A stretch of 64,000 nucleotides of DNA from Hyphomicrobium_A sp963724945. Lineage in GTDB: Bacteria; Pseudomonadota; Alphaproteobacteria; Rhizobiales; Hyphomicrobiaceae. This document shows, in pieces, positions 45,055 through 54,602 of the stretch. Made by a program: the position numbers and the translations under genes. Location of the stretch: positions 868,001 to 932,000 of the forward strand of contig CAVRWL010000003.1 of the NCBI GenBank assembly GCA_963724945.1. The letters run 5' to 3'. Each line of letters opens with the position of its first letter. Within the stretch, counting starts at the first letter, position 1. Under the pieces are notes generated by a model that was not told where the DNA came from, ran no database searches, and saw nothing but the letters and a program-made list of their open reading frames with translations.

Positions 45055-46932
45055 GTGCCCGGGCAGCCGCGCGCCGAGCCGCATCTCGTTCACCCGCTGG
45101 GCGTGGTCGCCGCGGTAGCGGGGGCCGGCGTCCTCGCTCTCATTCTGCTGCAGCAGCTCGGTCTTGCAGCGCGAGGAGTGAACGCAGGGTTCTTCCTCCT
45201 CGGCCTTTTGGGGGCGGCCGCACTCGCCGGGCTCGCGCGCCGGACTGCACCGGGGGCCCGCCCGGCCTTGCGCGGCCTGGCGCTCGCAGCCGACACCATC
45301 TCGGCGCCGTTCTTTCTCGGACTTTCCGGCGCCGTCTTCGCCTGGGGTGAAGACGGCCTCGCCTTTGCGTTGGGGCTCGGTGGCGGCTACCTGCTGCTGC
45401 AACTTCTTGTCGTGCCGCTCCTGCCGCGCTGGGGTGCTGCCTCGGTCCCTGACTTCTTTGCCAAGCGGTATGGGGGGCAAGCGCCGCGCCTCTTCGCCGC
45501 CCTCGTCGTCGCGGTCTCGATGACGGTTCTGCTCATCGCCCAGCTGACGGCGGCCGGTCTGGTCGCCGCGCGCCTGCTCGAGCTCAACATCAGCGCCGGC
45601 ATCGCGATCGCGGCGGGCGCACTGCTCATCTGCTTCCTGCTCAAGGGTAAAGAGGGCACGCCCTGGGTCGCGGGACTGCTCTTTCCCCTCATGCTGATTG
45701 CCTTCCTCGCGCCCGCCGTGCAGGTGTCGGTGCAGCGCTACGGCTTGCCCGTGCCGCAGATCGCCTACGCGAACGCGCTATGGCAGGTCCAGGGCCTGGA
45801 AGAGACGCTGCTGGAGCAAGACCTCGCCGATCCCGCGCTCATGAAACCGATGCTGGGGCCATTCCTGTCGCTGTCGTCCGCCAACGTCCTCGGCGTGATC
45901 CTCGGTATCGCCGCAGGGATGGCGTGCCTGCCGCACGTGCTCGCCCGCCACTGCCTGGGGCCGGACGTGCGCGTGGCGCGCTGGTCGGCGGTGTGGGCGC
46001 TGGCGTTCGCGGCGCTCTTGCTGACCGCCGCTCCGGCGCTCGCGGCCTATGCCAAGCTCGCGCTCCTGTCGTTGATCGGCGATCACACCGAGCTCGCGGC
46101 GCTGCCGGCCTGGATCTACACCTATGGAAAGCTCGGCCTGGTCGAGATCTGCGGGCACCCCGCAACCAACGCCGCAGCCGTCGCCGGCGCTTGCGCCGCG
46201 CTTCCCGACGCGAGCACCGTGCTGCGGCTGCAGGACCTCACGCTGCAACCCGACATGATCACGCTCGCCATGCCGGAGATTGCCGGCCTCGACCCGGTGA
46301 CGCTCGGCGTGCTCGCCGCCGCTGCGCTTGCTGCTGCGCTTGTGACGGCCGATGGGCCGCTCGCGTCAATCGTTGGAGCGATCGGCCGTGACGGGCATAG
46401 CGGCAATGCCCCCTCCGTCAGACCCTTCGCGTCGTTCGCGATTGCGGTCGTCGTCGTGGTCCTCGCCGCTCTTGCTGCGGCGACGCGGCCAGCAGGTCTG
46501 CTCACCCTCGCCACCTGGGCCTTTTCACTTGCGGCCGCTGGGCTCCTTCCCGCGCTTCTCGCCGGCCTGTGGTGGCGGCGCGCCAACGCCTACGGTGCCG
46601 GCGCGGCCATGGCCGCTGGCTTCGCGGTCTGCCTCGTCTATCTCGTCGGCACGCGCTATTTCGCGGTCGGCTTCTTCGAGACTTGGCAGTCCATCTCGAG
46701 CGCCGGGATGACCGCAAGGGAGACGTTCGCCGACCTGAAGCAGGCCTGGATGACCGCTGCGCCGGGCGCCGCCAAGGATGCTGCGTGGGCAGCACTTGAC
46801 GCGCACGCGCAGACGATCGCCAACTGGTGGGGCGTGAAGGCGTTGGCGGTGACCCTCTTGGCGCTGCCGGTCGGCATCGCGGCGGTCATCGCCGTCTCGC
46901 TCGCGACGCCGGCCCCGCGCAGCCAAGCCTGA
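45055..46932 (+). CDS. Sodium/solute symporter, VC_2705-like (acetate/monocarboxylate type)
   Basis: A 625-residue sodium:solute symporter with about 13 membrane helices. Visible core elements are LAADTISAPFFLGLSGAVFA, PDFFAKRYGGQAPRLFAALV, QLTAAGLVAARLLELNISAG and LGVILGIAAGMACLPHVLAR. The last of these recalls the ActP-type GxxxxPHxLxR motif. Between helices lie periplasmic inserts (AALPDASTVLRLQDLTLQPD) longer than in ActP. The start is GTG 45055 with GAGGAG seven bases upstream. Paired with a DUF4212 subunit, this type usually imports acetate, pyruvate or similar acids; the substrate is not fixed here because no acs gene is adjacent. Confidence 0.88.
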   Translation: MPGQPRAEPHLVHPLGVVAAVAGAGVLALILLQQLGLAARGVNAGFFLLGLLGAAALAGLARRTAPGARPALRGLALAADTISAPFFLGLSGAVFAWGEDGLAFALGLGGGYLLLQLLVVPLLPRWGAASVPDFFAKRYGGQAPRLFAALVVAVSMTVLLIAQLTAAGLVAARLLELNISAGIAIAAGALLICFLLKGKEGTPWVAGLLFPLMLIAFLAPAVQVSVQRYGLPVPQIAYANALWQVQGLEETLLEQDLADPALMKPMLGPFLSLSSANVLGVILGIAAGMACLPHVLARHCLGPDVRVARWSAVWALAFAALLLTAAPALAAYAKLALLSLIGDHTELAALPAWIYTYGKLGLVEICGHPATNAAAVAGACAALPDASTVLRLQDLTLQPDMITLAMPEIAGLDPVTLGVLAAAALAAALVTADGPLASIVGAIGRDGHSGNAPSVRPFASFAIAVVVVVLAALAAATRPAGLLTLATWAFSLAAAGLLPALLAGLWWRRANAYGAGAAMAAGFAVCLVYLVGTRYFAVGFFETWQSISSAGMTARETFADLKQAWMTAAPGAAKDAAWAALDAHAQTIANWWGVKALAVTLLALPVGIAAVIAVSLATPAPRSQA

Positions 46933-46981
46933 CGGGCCCGCCGACGCGGCGTTGTTAAGAGGTCGATGCTACCTTGGCGCC

Positions 46982-48475
46982 ATGATCTATGATCTCGTCG
47001 TTGTCGGTGGCGGCATCAACGGCGTCGGCATCGCGGCGGACGCCGCGGGCCGCGGCCTCTCCGTTCTCCTGGCCGAGATGGGCGACCTCGCCGGTGGCAC
47101 GTCCTCGAAGAGCTCCAAGCTCATCCACGGCGGCCTGCGTTATCTCGAGCATTTCGAATTCCGCCTGGTGCGCGAGGCATTGCGGGAGCGGGAGGTTCTG
47201 CTCGCGAAGGCCCCGCATATCGTCTGGCCGCAACGCTTTGTGCTGCCGCAGGTGCCGGGGGGCCGCTCAGGCCTCATGCTGCGCGCCGGGCTCTTTCTGT
47301 ACGACCACCTGGGCGCGCGCCGGCGCATTCCCGCCTCGGGCGCGCTCGATCTCAATCGCGACCCCGCCGGCCGGCCGTTGCGATCGGAGCTCGCCCGCGG
47401 CTTTTCCTATTGGGATTGCCGCGTGGATGATGCGCGCCTCGTCGTTCTCAATGCGCGTGCGGCGGCCGGCAACGGCGCGACGATCGAGACGCGCACGCGC
47501 GTCAAGAGCATGGTCGCGGAGAACGGCGTATGGCGGATCGTGCTCGAGAGCGGCGCCGGCCAGCGCGAGGTGGCCGCACGCGCCCTGGTGAATGCCGCGG
47601 GGCCGTGGGTGCAGGCCGTCGCCGACGCCATCGAGGTCGGCGCCGGCCATGCGCGCGAGCCGGTGCGACTCGTGAAGGGCAGCCACATCGTCGTGCCGCG
47701 CATCAGGGGCGCCGACGACGCCTATCTGTGCCAGAGCCCGGATGGACGCGTGGTGTTTGCAATCCCCTACGAGGAGCGCTTCACCCTCATCGGCACGACC
47801 GACATTCCCTATTCGGGCGATCCGGCCTCGATCGCCATCAGCGGCGAGGAGGAGGACTATCTTCTCGCTCTCATGCGCCGCTTCTTTGCCAACCCTCCCT
47901 CGCGCAGCGACGTCGTGTGGAGCTATGCCGGAGTGCGCCCGCTCTATGACGACAACCGGAGCGCCGATGCCGCGTCGGTGACCCGCGATTATCGCTTCGA
48001 GCTCGCTGCGGGAGCGGGCCGGCCTGCGCTGCTCACCGTGCTCGGCGGCAAGCTCACGACCTACCGGCGCCTCGCGGAGGCAGCGCTGGCGAAGCTCGCG
48101 CCGCACCTGCCGCCCATGCGGCCAGCCTGGACCGCAGACACTCCGCTCCCCGGTGGAGACCTCGGTGACGGCGGCCTCGCCGGCTTCATCACGCGCCTGT
48201 GCAGCCGACGCCGGAGCTTCGAGCCGGTCTTTCTCGGCCGCTTGGCGCGCCGCTACGGGACGCTGACCGAGGATGTTCTGGGCGAGGCACGCAGCCCATC
48301 CGACCTCGGCGCCTCGCTCGGTGGCGGCCTCACCGAGCGGGAGGTCGTCTATCTCATCGAGCGGGAATGGGCGCGCGAGCCGGAGGACGTGCTGTGGCGG
48401 CGTACGAAGTGCGCCCTGCGCATGACGCACGCGGAGCGGCTTGCCGCCGCCGAAAGGATCGCCGCGCTCATGTAA
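46982..48475 (+). CDS. glpD: Aerobic glycerol-3-phosphate dehydrogenase
   Basis: A 497-residue FAD enzyme that oxidises sn-glycerol-3-phosphate to dihydroxyacetone phosphate and feeds electrons to quinone at the inner membrane. The FAD-binding loop is YDLVVVGGGINGVGIAADAA, followed by SSKSSKLIHGGLRYLEHFEF, YWDCRVDDARLVVLNARAA and NAAGPWV. IGTTDIPYSGDP and VWSYAGVRPLYDD are GlpD landmarks, and the C-terminal domain has RRTKCALRMTHAERLAA. ATG 46982 (MIYDLVVVGGG) is preferred over 46952 because family members start close to the FAD motif. No glpK, glpF or glpR gene is nearby. Confidence 0.95.
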   Translation: MIYDLVVVGGGINGVGIAADAAGRGLSVLLAEMGDLAGGTSSKSSKLIHGGLRYLEHFEFRLVREALREREVLLAKAPHIVWPQRFVLPQVPGGRSGLMLRAGLFLYDHLGARRRIPASGALDLNRDPAGRPLRSELARGFSYWDCRVDDARLVVLNARAAAGNGATIETRTRVKSMVAENGVWRIVLESGAGQREVAARALVNAAGPWVQAVADAIEVGAGHAREPVRLVKGSHIVVPRIRGADDAYLCQSPDGRVVFAIPYEERFTLIGTTDIPYSGDPASIAISGEEEDYLLALMRRFFANPPSRSDVVWSYAGVRPLYDDNRSADAASVTRDYRFELAAGAGRPALLTVLGGKLTTYRRLAEAALAKLAPHLPPMRPAWTADTPLPGGDLGDGGLAGFITRLCSRRRSFEPVFLGRLARRYGTLTEDVLGEARSPSDLGASLGGGLTEREVVYLIEREWAREPEDVLWRRTKCALRMTHAERLAAAERIAALM

Positions 48476-48480
48476 TTGGG

Positions 48481-50296
48481 CTAGCCGGGATTTGCAGATC
48501 CGGTCGGGGAGGCGACGGGCGCGTTGGAGTGCACGTCCGGCTGGGTCCAGGGGCCGCGCATGTCGATGACCTCGCGCGTCTTCACCGGTTGCACGCCGGC
48601 GGCCGCATCCGGCTGCGGCCGATCGCCGATGGCGAGCTCGAGGTCGATGCTGCGCGTGGGCAGATCGATGGCGCCCTCCGCCTTCATCGTGCGGTCGCCC
48701 GACAGCGCCTCGGCGCTTTCCGTGCGGATCGTCCCGTTCGCTACCGCGAAGCGCGCATCGAGCTTGTCGATGGCGATCGCGCCGGTGGTCGCCGCTTGCC
48801 AGACGCTGGCGGCCTGTGGCGTGTTTGCGGCGGCAACGAGCTTGTTGACGTCGATGCCGATTAGGCCGCCGTCGTTCAGCGACACGCACAGCTTGCCGTC
48901 GAGCGAGCTCAAGAGCGCCGCGCCGCTGTCGCCCGCGGCCGAGATGTCGACGGTGACGTCGCCGCGTCCTTGCACGGTGGGATGACCGAATATGGCCTGA
49001 GCGGCACGGCCGAGGTCGAGCGACTCGAGCTTGCCGTGAACGTCGTAGCTGAGGCGCGGGCCGGTGGTGTCGATGCGCAGCTGTCCGCCGCCCTTTGTGC
49101 CGTCGTCGATCTCGAGCTCGGCGATGTCGGCGAGCATCTTGCCGCTCTTGAGCGAGATCGTCGCCGCGCTATGGCCGATAGTGAGGCCCGGCACGACGAC
49201 GCTGTCGGAGGAGATCCGCAAGTCCGCATCGACGAATTGAATGAGGGGGAACTTCAGGCCGTCGGCGCCGCGCAAGAGGGAGAGCAGGCTCTGGGCGGGT
49301 GCACCTTCGACAGGCGTGCTGGCCGCGCCTAAGTATTTCGAAAGGTCGAACGTCTTGAGACCAAGCGTGCCGTCGATCGCCGGCCGCGGTCCGCTAAAGT
49401 TTACCGACAGCGTGCCCGTCGCCTCGTTGCCGTCCATCTGCACTGTGGCCTTCTGGAAGGCGACGGTATGATTGACCCACTCCAGCTGGCCCTTGGTGTG
49501 GAAGTTCTCCAAGCCGACCCCGGGGCGCCAGCTGGCGCCGAGCCAGTGGGCTGTGCGACGCAGGTTGGCGATGGTGATCTCGGCTTGCGGCGATAAGAGC
49601 CGCGGGGTCTCTCCGATCATGAACGTGCCGTCGAGCTTCGCGCTCAGCGGCGCACTATCGAGCGAGGCGGTAATCGGCCGCGCGCCGCTCTGCGGGTCGG
49701 GGCTCGTGCCGATCGTCGTATCGAAGGCGACCTTCTCGCCGCGGAAGACAAAGGACCCGGTAGCGCGGATCATGCCGTCCGGCTTGGCGGTGACGTCGGC
49801 CGTCAGCTGATCGAGCTGCAAGACGGTGCCGTCCGCCATTTTGATTCGGATCGCGCTGTCACGCACGCCGAGGGCGTCGAATTGCAGCTTCTGAAACGCG
49901 GCAACGAGGGGCGCGACGCCGCCCATCGCCGACCCCTGCATAAAGGTGGGCTCGCTCGTCGTGAAGTCCGCTGTGAAGGTCGCGTCGTCGAGCGTCATCC
50001 GCGCGCTCTTGCCCGTTATCAGCATGGCGAGCACCTCGCCGCTGCGTGCAAGGCCGGTGCGGTTGTGCGGCATCGACAGCGTTCCGCTCGCGAGCTCGAT
50101 CGTCGGGGCGTCGAGCAGGCGGACCGGAGCGCTGAGGTTGTAAGAGTTCGCGCGAGGCGGCGAACACGGCCGCGCCGCTTAGGCCGAGATTGTGATGGCT
50201 GTCGAGGAAATAGGGGGTGGCGCTAAGGAAGAGAAGGCAACACAGGAGTGCGAGCGCCAGCGAATAGCGTCGCAGCGTTTGCCTTCCGCGTTTCAT
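48481..50296 (-). CDS. AsmA-family protein, split by a +1 frameshift
   Basis: About 604 residues when joined. The N-terminal frame (ATG 50296) has a basic start and a membrane anchor (YSLALALLCCLLFLSATPYF). After about 50147 the protein continues one base out of frame as NLSAPVRLLDAPTIELASGT, then LQFDALGVRDSAIRIKMADG and repeated beta-strand segments. The C-terminal AsmA_2-like region reads DGKLCVSLNDGGLIGIDVNK and GTIRTESAEALSGDRTMKAE. Shortening AA by one base gives AASRDSYNLS. AsmA-like proteins are inner-membrane-anchored, lie in the periplasm and are implicated in outer-membrane lipid and protein homeostasis. It converges on glpD with 5 bp between stops. Confidence 0.82.
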
Positions 50297-50683
50297 GGAC
50301 CCTGCCGTTTCAGCGCACGCCACCCACTGCCGATCCGTTCGCGAACTGCGCTGCCGGACCTGGCGGGGTGGCCGTCCCTTGTGCCTTTGCGGACGTCGAC
50401 AGTCTTAATGGGGGCCGACGTTGTGCGCAAGCGTTCCGCGGGCTCAATCGCCGACGCGGCTATGCTTGGCTCGACGCAGCAAGGCTTCTTTGTATACCTC
50501 TTGAAGTCCGAAGGCGAGCCGAAGTAGCCGCCGGCGCGCACCCACTCCACAGCTCCTTAACCTCAATGACACCGGTGATGCCCCGCCAGCAAAACGCGGA
50601 GCGGCCGGGCCGCCGTATGGCACGTTTGGCACGCCAATACCGAAAGGTGCGCCCTTGCGCGCGCGCAACCTCTCGTGCACTTC
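50297..50683. other. Divergent intergenic region, AsmA-like gene to AstE/AspA-type gene
   Basis: About 390 bp. Open frames on both strands pass through it but none has a start signal or recognisable sequence. No strong promoter, operator or hairpin stands out. It should contain promoters for both flanking genes. Confidence 0.4.
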
Positions 50684-51769
50684 ATGCACAATCCAATGTG
50701 GAATGCGATCCGGGACGTCGTCGTGAGACAGCCGTTTGTCATCGGGGGCTTGTCGGTCCGGCCGGGCGAGCGGCGGCTCGTCGACTTGCCGATCTCCAAG
50801 CTGTCCAACCACGCGCCGGTCACGCTTCCGGTCCACGTGCTGCATGGACTGCAGCCAGGCCCCACCATGTTCGTCTCCGCGGCCATCCACGGAGACGAGC
50901 TCAACGGGGTCGAGATCATACGCAGACTTCTGCGCACGCTCGATCCGCAGAGCATCAGCGGGACTCTTCTGTGCGTTCCCGTGGTCAATGTATTCGGCTT
51001 CATCGGCCGCTCCCGATATCTGCCGGATCGGCGCGACTTGAACCGCTCCTTTCCCGGATCGGCATCGGGCTCGCTCGCGGCGCGGCTTGCCCATCTGTTC
51101 CTCACCGAGATCGTCAATCGCTCGCAGATCGGCATCGATCTGCATACCGCGGCGATTCACAGGATCAATCTGCCGCAGATCCGCTGCGTTTTTCACAAAC
51201 GTCCGCGTTGCCAGGAGCTGGGGGTGGCGTTCGGGGCAGAGGTGATGCTGGAGAGCCCGGAGCGGCCCGGCTCGCTCAGGGAGGCGGCGCGGGCGGCCGG
51301 CGTCGACGTTCTGAGCTATGAGGGCGGCGAAGGGCTGCGCTTCGACGAGTTCGCCATCAGGGCGGGTGTCGAGGGCATAACCGGCGTCATGCTGCAGGTG
51401 GGGATGCTGGAGCTCGCCGAGGGCGTTGAGCTGCCCGCTGGCGAGCGCCGCGCGCCCGTCATGATCAACGCCTCGAGCTGGGTGCGCGCGCCGGAAGGCG
51501 GCGTGTTCAGAACCACAAAGCGCATCGGCGATGCAGTCAACGTCAACGAGGTCGTCGGCCACGTCGCCAATCCGTATGAGGACGTCGCTGTCGAGGTTCG
51601 CTCCGTTCGCCGCGGCATCATCATCGGACGCACGACGCTGCCCATCGTGAACATGGGCGATGCGTTGCTTAACATCGGGTGGTCGGAGGAGTTCACCGAC
51701 GGCACCCATTCGCCCGAGCGCGATGTCCTCGAGGACTCTGCGTTCGACGAGGAGGAGATCGTCGAATAG
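50684..51769 (+). CDS. Succinylglutamate desuccinylase/aspartoacylase-family metal-dependent deacylase
   Basis: About 361 residues of the zinc carboxypeptidase-like AstE/AspA fold. Zinc ligands are expected in SAAIHGDELNGVEIIRRLLR (His and Glu) and IGIDLHTAAIH (His). The substrate motif RDLNRSFPG lies between them, and a C-terminal beta domain (GVFRTTKRIGDAVNVNEVVG) follows. The family deacylates N-acyl amino acids; the exact substrate is not evident. In some alphaproteobacteria such genes occur beside rimK, but no ATP-grasp gene is present here. Starts at GTG 50675, ATG 50684 or ATG 50696 are possible; ATG 50684 is used. The C-terminus is acidic. Confidence 0.88.
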   Translation: MHNPMWNAIRDVVVRQPFVIGGLSVRPGERRLVDLPISKLSNHAPVTLPVHVLHGLQPGPTMFVSAAIHGDELNGVEIIRRLLRTLDPQSISGTLLCVPVVNVFGFIGRSRYLPDRRDLNRSFPGSASGSLAARLAHLFLTEIVNRSQIGIDLHTAAIHRINLPQIRCVFHKRPRCQELGVAFGAEVMLESPERPGSLREAARAAGVDVLSYEGGEGLRFDEFAIRAGVEGITGVMLQVGMLELAEGVELPAGERRAPVMINASSWVRAPEGGVFRTTKRIGDAVNVNEVVGHVANPYEDVAVEVRSVRRGIIIGRTTLPIVNMGDALLNIGWSEEFTDGTHSPERDVLEDSAFDEEEIVE

Positions 51770-51809
51770 CGATGAGCGGCTTCCGGGTGCCCGCCGGCGA
51801 CGCTCCGCG

Positions 51810-52334
51810 TCAGCCGTGCCCCTCGAGGACGGGCGATACCAGCCCCGTTCCCATGAATACGATGCCGGGCGACAGAAGCTGATCGGCCTCTTTGAGCCGC
51901 AGCGCGAACTCCTCGGCACCGTCCATGGCCTCGTCGATCTCGTCGCAGCCGAGCAGCGCCACGGCGCACGCGCGGAACGCGGGGCAAACGCTGTGCTGGC
52001 AGGCGGCGACCATGGAGATCGCCAGGCATTCGTCGCGGCAGAATTGCTGGCAGCGCGCCGGATAGAGCTCAATTCTGCGCTCGGCCGTTTCCTGCACCGC
52101 GTGCACCCACGCGGCAAGCTCCGTCATCAGCGGCCTGGCTGCGCGCGGGCCGACGGCACGCGAGAACTCGTGCCAGGCGACCTCCCAGCAGCCGATGTCG
52201 CTCGTCTGAAAGCCGGCGAGCCAGCAGCGGAAGCCGACGCCCACGAGGCGATCGGGCGCGGACAACAATGCAGCCGCCGGGATCGCGGAGCAGCGAGCCG
52301 GGCGCCCTTTGCGGAAGGTTTCGATTTGCGACAT
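51810..52334 (-). CDS. Cysteine-rich protein of unknown function
   Basis: A 174-residue protein with ten cysteines: 15, 37, 49, 95, 99, 103, 112, 117, 123 and 130. The cluster reads ARCQQFCRDECLAIS (CX3CX3C), then AACQHSVCPAFRACAVALLG and a final Cys. Surrounding sequence is strongly helical (LMTELAAWVHAVQETAERRI and AEEFALRLKEADQLLSPG). Cysteines at i, i+4 and i+8 on one helical face could bind metal, as in four-helix copper-storage proteins, but the family is not recognised and this is inference. There is no signal peptide. ATG 52334 (MSQIETFRKG) is used; the upstream frame to 52406 is less plausible. Confidence 0.65.
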   Translation of the reverse strand: MSQIETFRKGRPARCSAIPAAALLSAPDRLVGVGFRCWLAGFQTSDIGCWEVAWHEFSRAVGPRAARPLMTELAAWVHAVQETAERRIELYPARCQQFCRDECLAISMVAACQHSVCPAFRACAVALLGCDEIDEAMDGAEEFALRLKEADQLLSPGIVFMGTGLVSPVLEGHG

Positions 52335-52514
52335 CAGAAATTCGGCCCCTGATCGAATTGCGTACGGTCGATGAGCTCCGAAGCCTTCAAGCGTTCCCTG
52401 TCTCAATTCCTAACGTGACGGTGCGCGCACAGTCAACAAAAGTGCTTGCAAACACAATAGATTAGAAATTGTCTAATTCGAACTCGGGCGAAGATGCGCT
52501 CACCGCCGCACGGG

Positions 52515-53759
52515 CTAGAGCGGCGCGACGCGGTCCTTGGGGAAGATCAGCGCGACAGCCGTGCCCTCGCCGGGCTTGCTGTCGATCTCGAGCCGCGCGC
52601 CGTTCGCGCGGGCGAGGCTCGACGCGAGCGGCAGGCCGATGCCGAGCCCGCCCGCCTCCTTGCGCTCGGGCTTCGGCGGCGCATCGGTGTTGAGCGCGCG
52701 CGCGATCTCCTCGGCGCTCATCCCGGCACCGGTGTCCTGCACCGCGACGAACACGGACCGATCGAATCCAAGCCCAGTGACGACGCGCACCTCGCCGCCG
52801 GCCTTGGTGAACTTGAGGGCGTTCGTCAGCAGGTTGAACAGGATCTGCTTCACGGTCATCGCGTCGGCGACGACGAGCGGCAGGCGCGAGTGCAGCTCGT
52901 GCGTCAGGTTGAGCTCGGCTTCCTCCGCGAGCGGACGCATGGCCGAGACCGAGCCTTCGGCGAGCGCGTTGAGATCGAGCGGGGCCGGCTCGAGGCGCGC
53001 GGGAGCATCCTCAGGCAGGCTGTCGCCAAGCAGGCGGTTGATCACGGCGAGCGCATGACGGGCGTTGGCGTGGATGTCGGAGGTGTAGCTGCGATAGCGC
53101 TCGTTGCCCATGGTGCCGAAGCGCTGGTCCTTCATGATCTCGGCGGCCACCACGATGGCGCTCAAAGGCGTTCTAAGCTCGTGTGCGAGCTTGGAGACCT
53201 GCACGGCGCGGTCCGCGGCCTCTTCGCCGGCTCCTGTGGCTTCCGCCTCGGGCTCAGGCTCGCCGCCGGCGTGCTCGGTCCGCGGCTTGGCGAAGCCCGT
53301 GCGTATGGCGCGCGCGATCTTCTGCATCGTGGCGGCGTCCTGCGCCGAGGGCGCAACGGCGCTCGCAGGCTTGGCGGCAGGGGGCGCCGTCGGCTCATCC
53401 TCGCCGCCAAGGCTGACGAGCACGAGCGATGCCGCGGCCGGCTCCGGCAGCGCTCGGACATTGCAGTCGAGGCTTTCCGCGCCGTAGGCCGTCCAGAAGA
53501 TCAGGGGCTCTCGCCGGCCGCCATTGAGAGGCTCGTGCATGAGCGCGCGCAGGCGGATCAGCCCGGGCATGGCGGCGTCGAGGGCTCCGGAGGCGGCATC
53601 CGGGTGCAGGCCTAAGCGCGCAGCACCTGCGGGGTTGGCGGCGAGCACGCGGCCCCTGGCGGGATCGATCACCCAGGCGGGCCCGCGGCAGCGCGCGAGC
53701 GCCGCTTCCGGGCCGGTAGCGGCCGGTTGTTGCGATGCGCGCGGAGCGTCGGCAGCCAT
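52515..53759 (-). CDS. Sensor histidine kinase, soluble, PAS-like N-terminus
   Basis: A 414-residue kinase. The N-terminal segment (GPAWVIDPARGRVLAANPAG) resembles a PAS sensor. An Ala/Pro/Glu linker leads to the dimerisation domain with the H-box KLAHELRTPLSAIV, phosphorylated His 193. The catalytic domain shows the N-box QILFNLLTNALKFTKAGGEV, G1 VQDTGAGMS and G2 GGLGIGLPLASSLARANGAR. The H-box and the ERYRSYTSDIHANARHAL helix resemble PleC/DivJ-type kinases of alphaproteobacteria. No membrane helix is evident. No response-regulator gene is adjacent, so its partner is elsewhere. Start ATG 53759 begins MAADAPRASQ. Confidence 0.9.
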   Translation of the reverse strand: MAADAPRASQQPAATGPEAALARCRGPAWVIDPARGRVLAANPAGAARLGLHPDAASGALDAAMPGLIRLRALMHEPLNGGRREPLIFWTAYGAESLDCNVRALPEPAAASLVLVSLGGEDEPTAPPAAKPASAVAPSAQDAATMQKIARAIRTGFAKPRTEHAGGEPEPEAEATGAGEEAADRAVQVSKLAHELRTPLSAIVVAAEIMKDQRFGTMGNERYRSYTSDIHANARHALAVINRLLGDSLPEDAPARLEPAPLDLNALAEGSVSAMRPLAEEAELNLTHELHSRLPLVVADAMTVKQILFNLLTNALKFTKAGGEVRVVTGLGFDRSVFVAVQDTGAGMSAEEIARALNTDAPPKPERKEAGGLGIGLPLASSLARANGARLEIDSKPGEGTAVALIFPKDRVAPL

Positions 53760-53878
53760 GGATGGAACACCGGGGTTGGGATTCTGTTAGCGCGATGAGC
53801 CCTTTCCGTCCACGAGCGGAAAGGCCACGGCAACGCTTTCCACACTCATTTGCGGATCGCCTCGTCACACACCGTGGT

Positions 53879-53884
53879 TATAAT
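53879..53884 (+). promoter_or_regulatory. Possible -10 box upstream of the phasin-type gene
   Basis: A perfect TATAAT lies 67 bp before the phasin-type start. No good -35 sits at the usual 16-18 bp, the nearest TTGCGG being 23 bp away. If used, it may need an activator or another -35. Confidence 0.35.
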
Positions 53885-53950
53885 CGCATACTGCCCGATG
53901 ACCAGGAGCGGGCGCAGAACACCTCCTGGCTACCCTGGAGGAGATCGCCG

Positions 53951-54325
53951 ATGTATGACAAGCCGCAGTTCGAGTTTCCGGAAGCCGTCCGCGAGCTCGC
54001 CGAGCGCAACGTGGAGCAGGCGCGCTCTGCCTATAATCAGTTCATGGATATGGCGCGGCGCGTGCAGGATACGGTCGCCAAATCGCAGGGCGCGATGGCG
54101 ACGGGCGCCATGGAGCTGCAGACCCAGGTCGCCAAGTTCGCCGAGGAGAACATGGAGGCCAGCTTTGCATTCGCCTCGGATCTGTCACGCGTCCGCGACC
54201 TGAAAGAGTACCTCGAGATCCAGCAGCGGTTCGCCCAGAAGCAGATGCAGGCTTACGCCCAGCAGGCCCAGGAGCTCGGCAAGCTTCTGAGCGAGGCCGC
54301 CCAGAAGGCGCAGCCGAAGGCGTAG
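53951..54325 (+). CDS. Phasin-family protein
   Basis: A 124-residue, almost wholly helical protein with ATG 53951 after GGAGGAGATCGCCG. It reads FPEAVRELAERNVEQARSAY, NQFMDMARRVQDTVAKSQGA, AKFAEENMEASFAFASDLSR and a Gln/Ala-rich tail. This coiled, amphipathic pattern matches phasin_2-type proteins, which coat polyhydroxyalkanoate granules in the cytoplasm. No PHA synthase gene is in the window. A longer frame from 53735 overlaps the kinase promoter and is rejected. It is divergent from the histidine kinase gene, with 191 bp between starts. Confidence 0.88.
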   Translation: MYDKPQFEFPEAVRELAERNVEQARSAYNQFMDMARRVQDTVAKSQGAMATGAMELQTQVAKFAEENMEASFAFASDLSRVRDLKEYLEIQQRFAQKQMQAYAQQAQELGKLLSEAAQKAQPKA

Positions 54326-54389
54326 ATTTGCGCTTCCTTGCGGCGCCTTGCGTGGGCCGCTAGTTTGCCGGGCGTAGGGCCGCGCCGGA

Positions 54390-54411
54390 ATGCGGGCCAC
54401 AGGCCGTTTTT
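54390..54411 (+). terminator. Imperfect hairpin with T5 after the phasin-type gene
   Basis: A short GC stem built from GGGCC and GGCC around an ACA loop, with one bulge, is followed by five T. It lies 65-86 bp after the phasin-type stop and just before a TTGACG box at 54414-54419 that may belong to the tRNA-His promoter. Confidence 0.4.
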
Positions 54412-54486
54412 GCTTGACGATACGGGCGTGCCGGGAGTTTTAGGACGCGCCAGGTAGGCTTGCGCTCATCGCGAGCCTTGCAGCGT

Positions 54487-54563
54487 GCCGCCTTAGCTCA
54501 GTTGGTTAGAGCGCTAGATTGTGGATCTAGAGGTCGGTGGTTCGAGCCCACCAGGCGGTACCA
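54487..54563 (+). tRNA. tRNA-His (anticodon GTG)
   Basis: A 77-nt cloverleaf including an encoded CCA (54561-54563). The acceptor stem GCCGCCT pairs with AGGCGGT, with a G1:U72 wobble. The D arm is GCTCAGTTGGTTAGAGC. The anticodon stem CTAGA/TCTAG encloses loop TTGTGGA with anticodon GTG at 54521-54523. The T arm is GGTGG TTCGAGC CCACC. The discriminator base is A73 and the acceptor does not include a paired G-1 opposite C73. This matches the unusual tRNA-His identity elements reported for alphaproteobacteria. A TTGACG at 54414 with 17-bp spacing may be its promoter. Confidence 0.95.
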
Positions 54564-54602
54564 ATTCCGTAATGCTCGTCCGTGGCGTCTGCGAGAAAAG
54601 CC

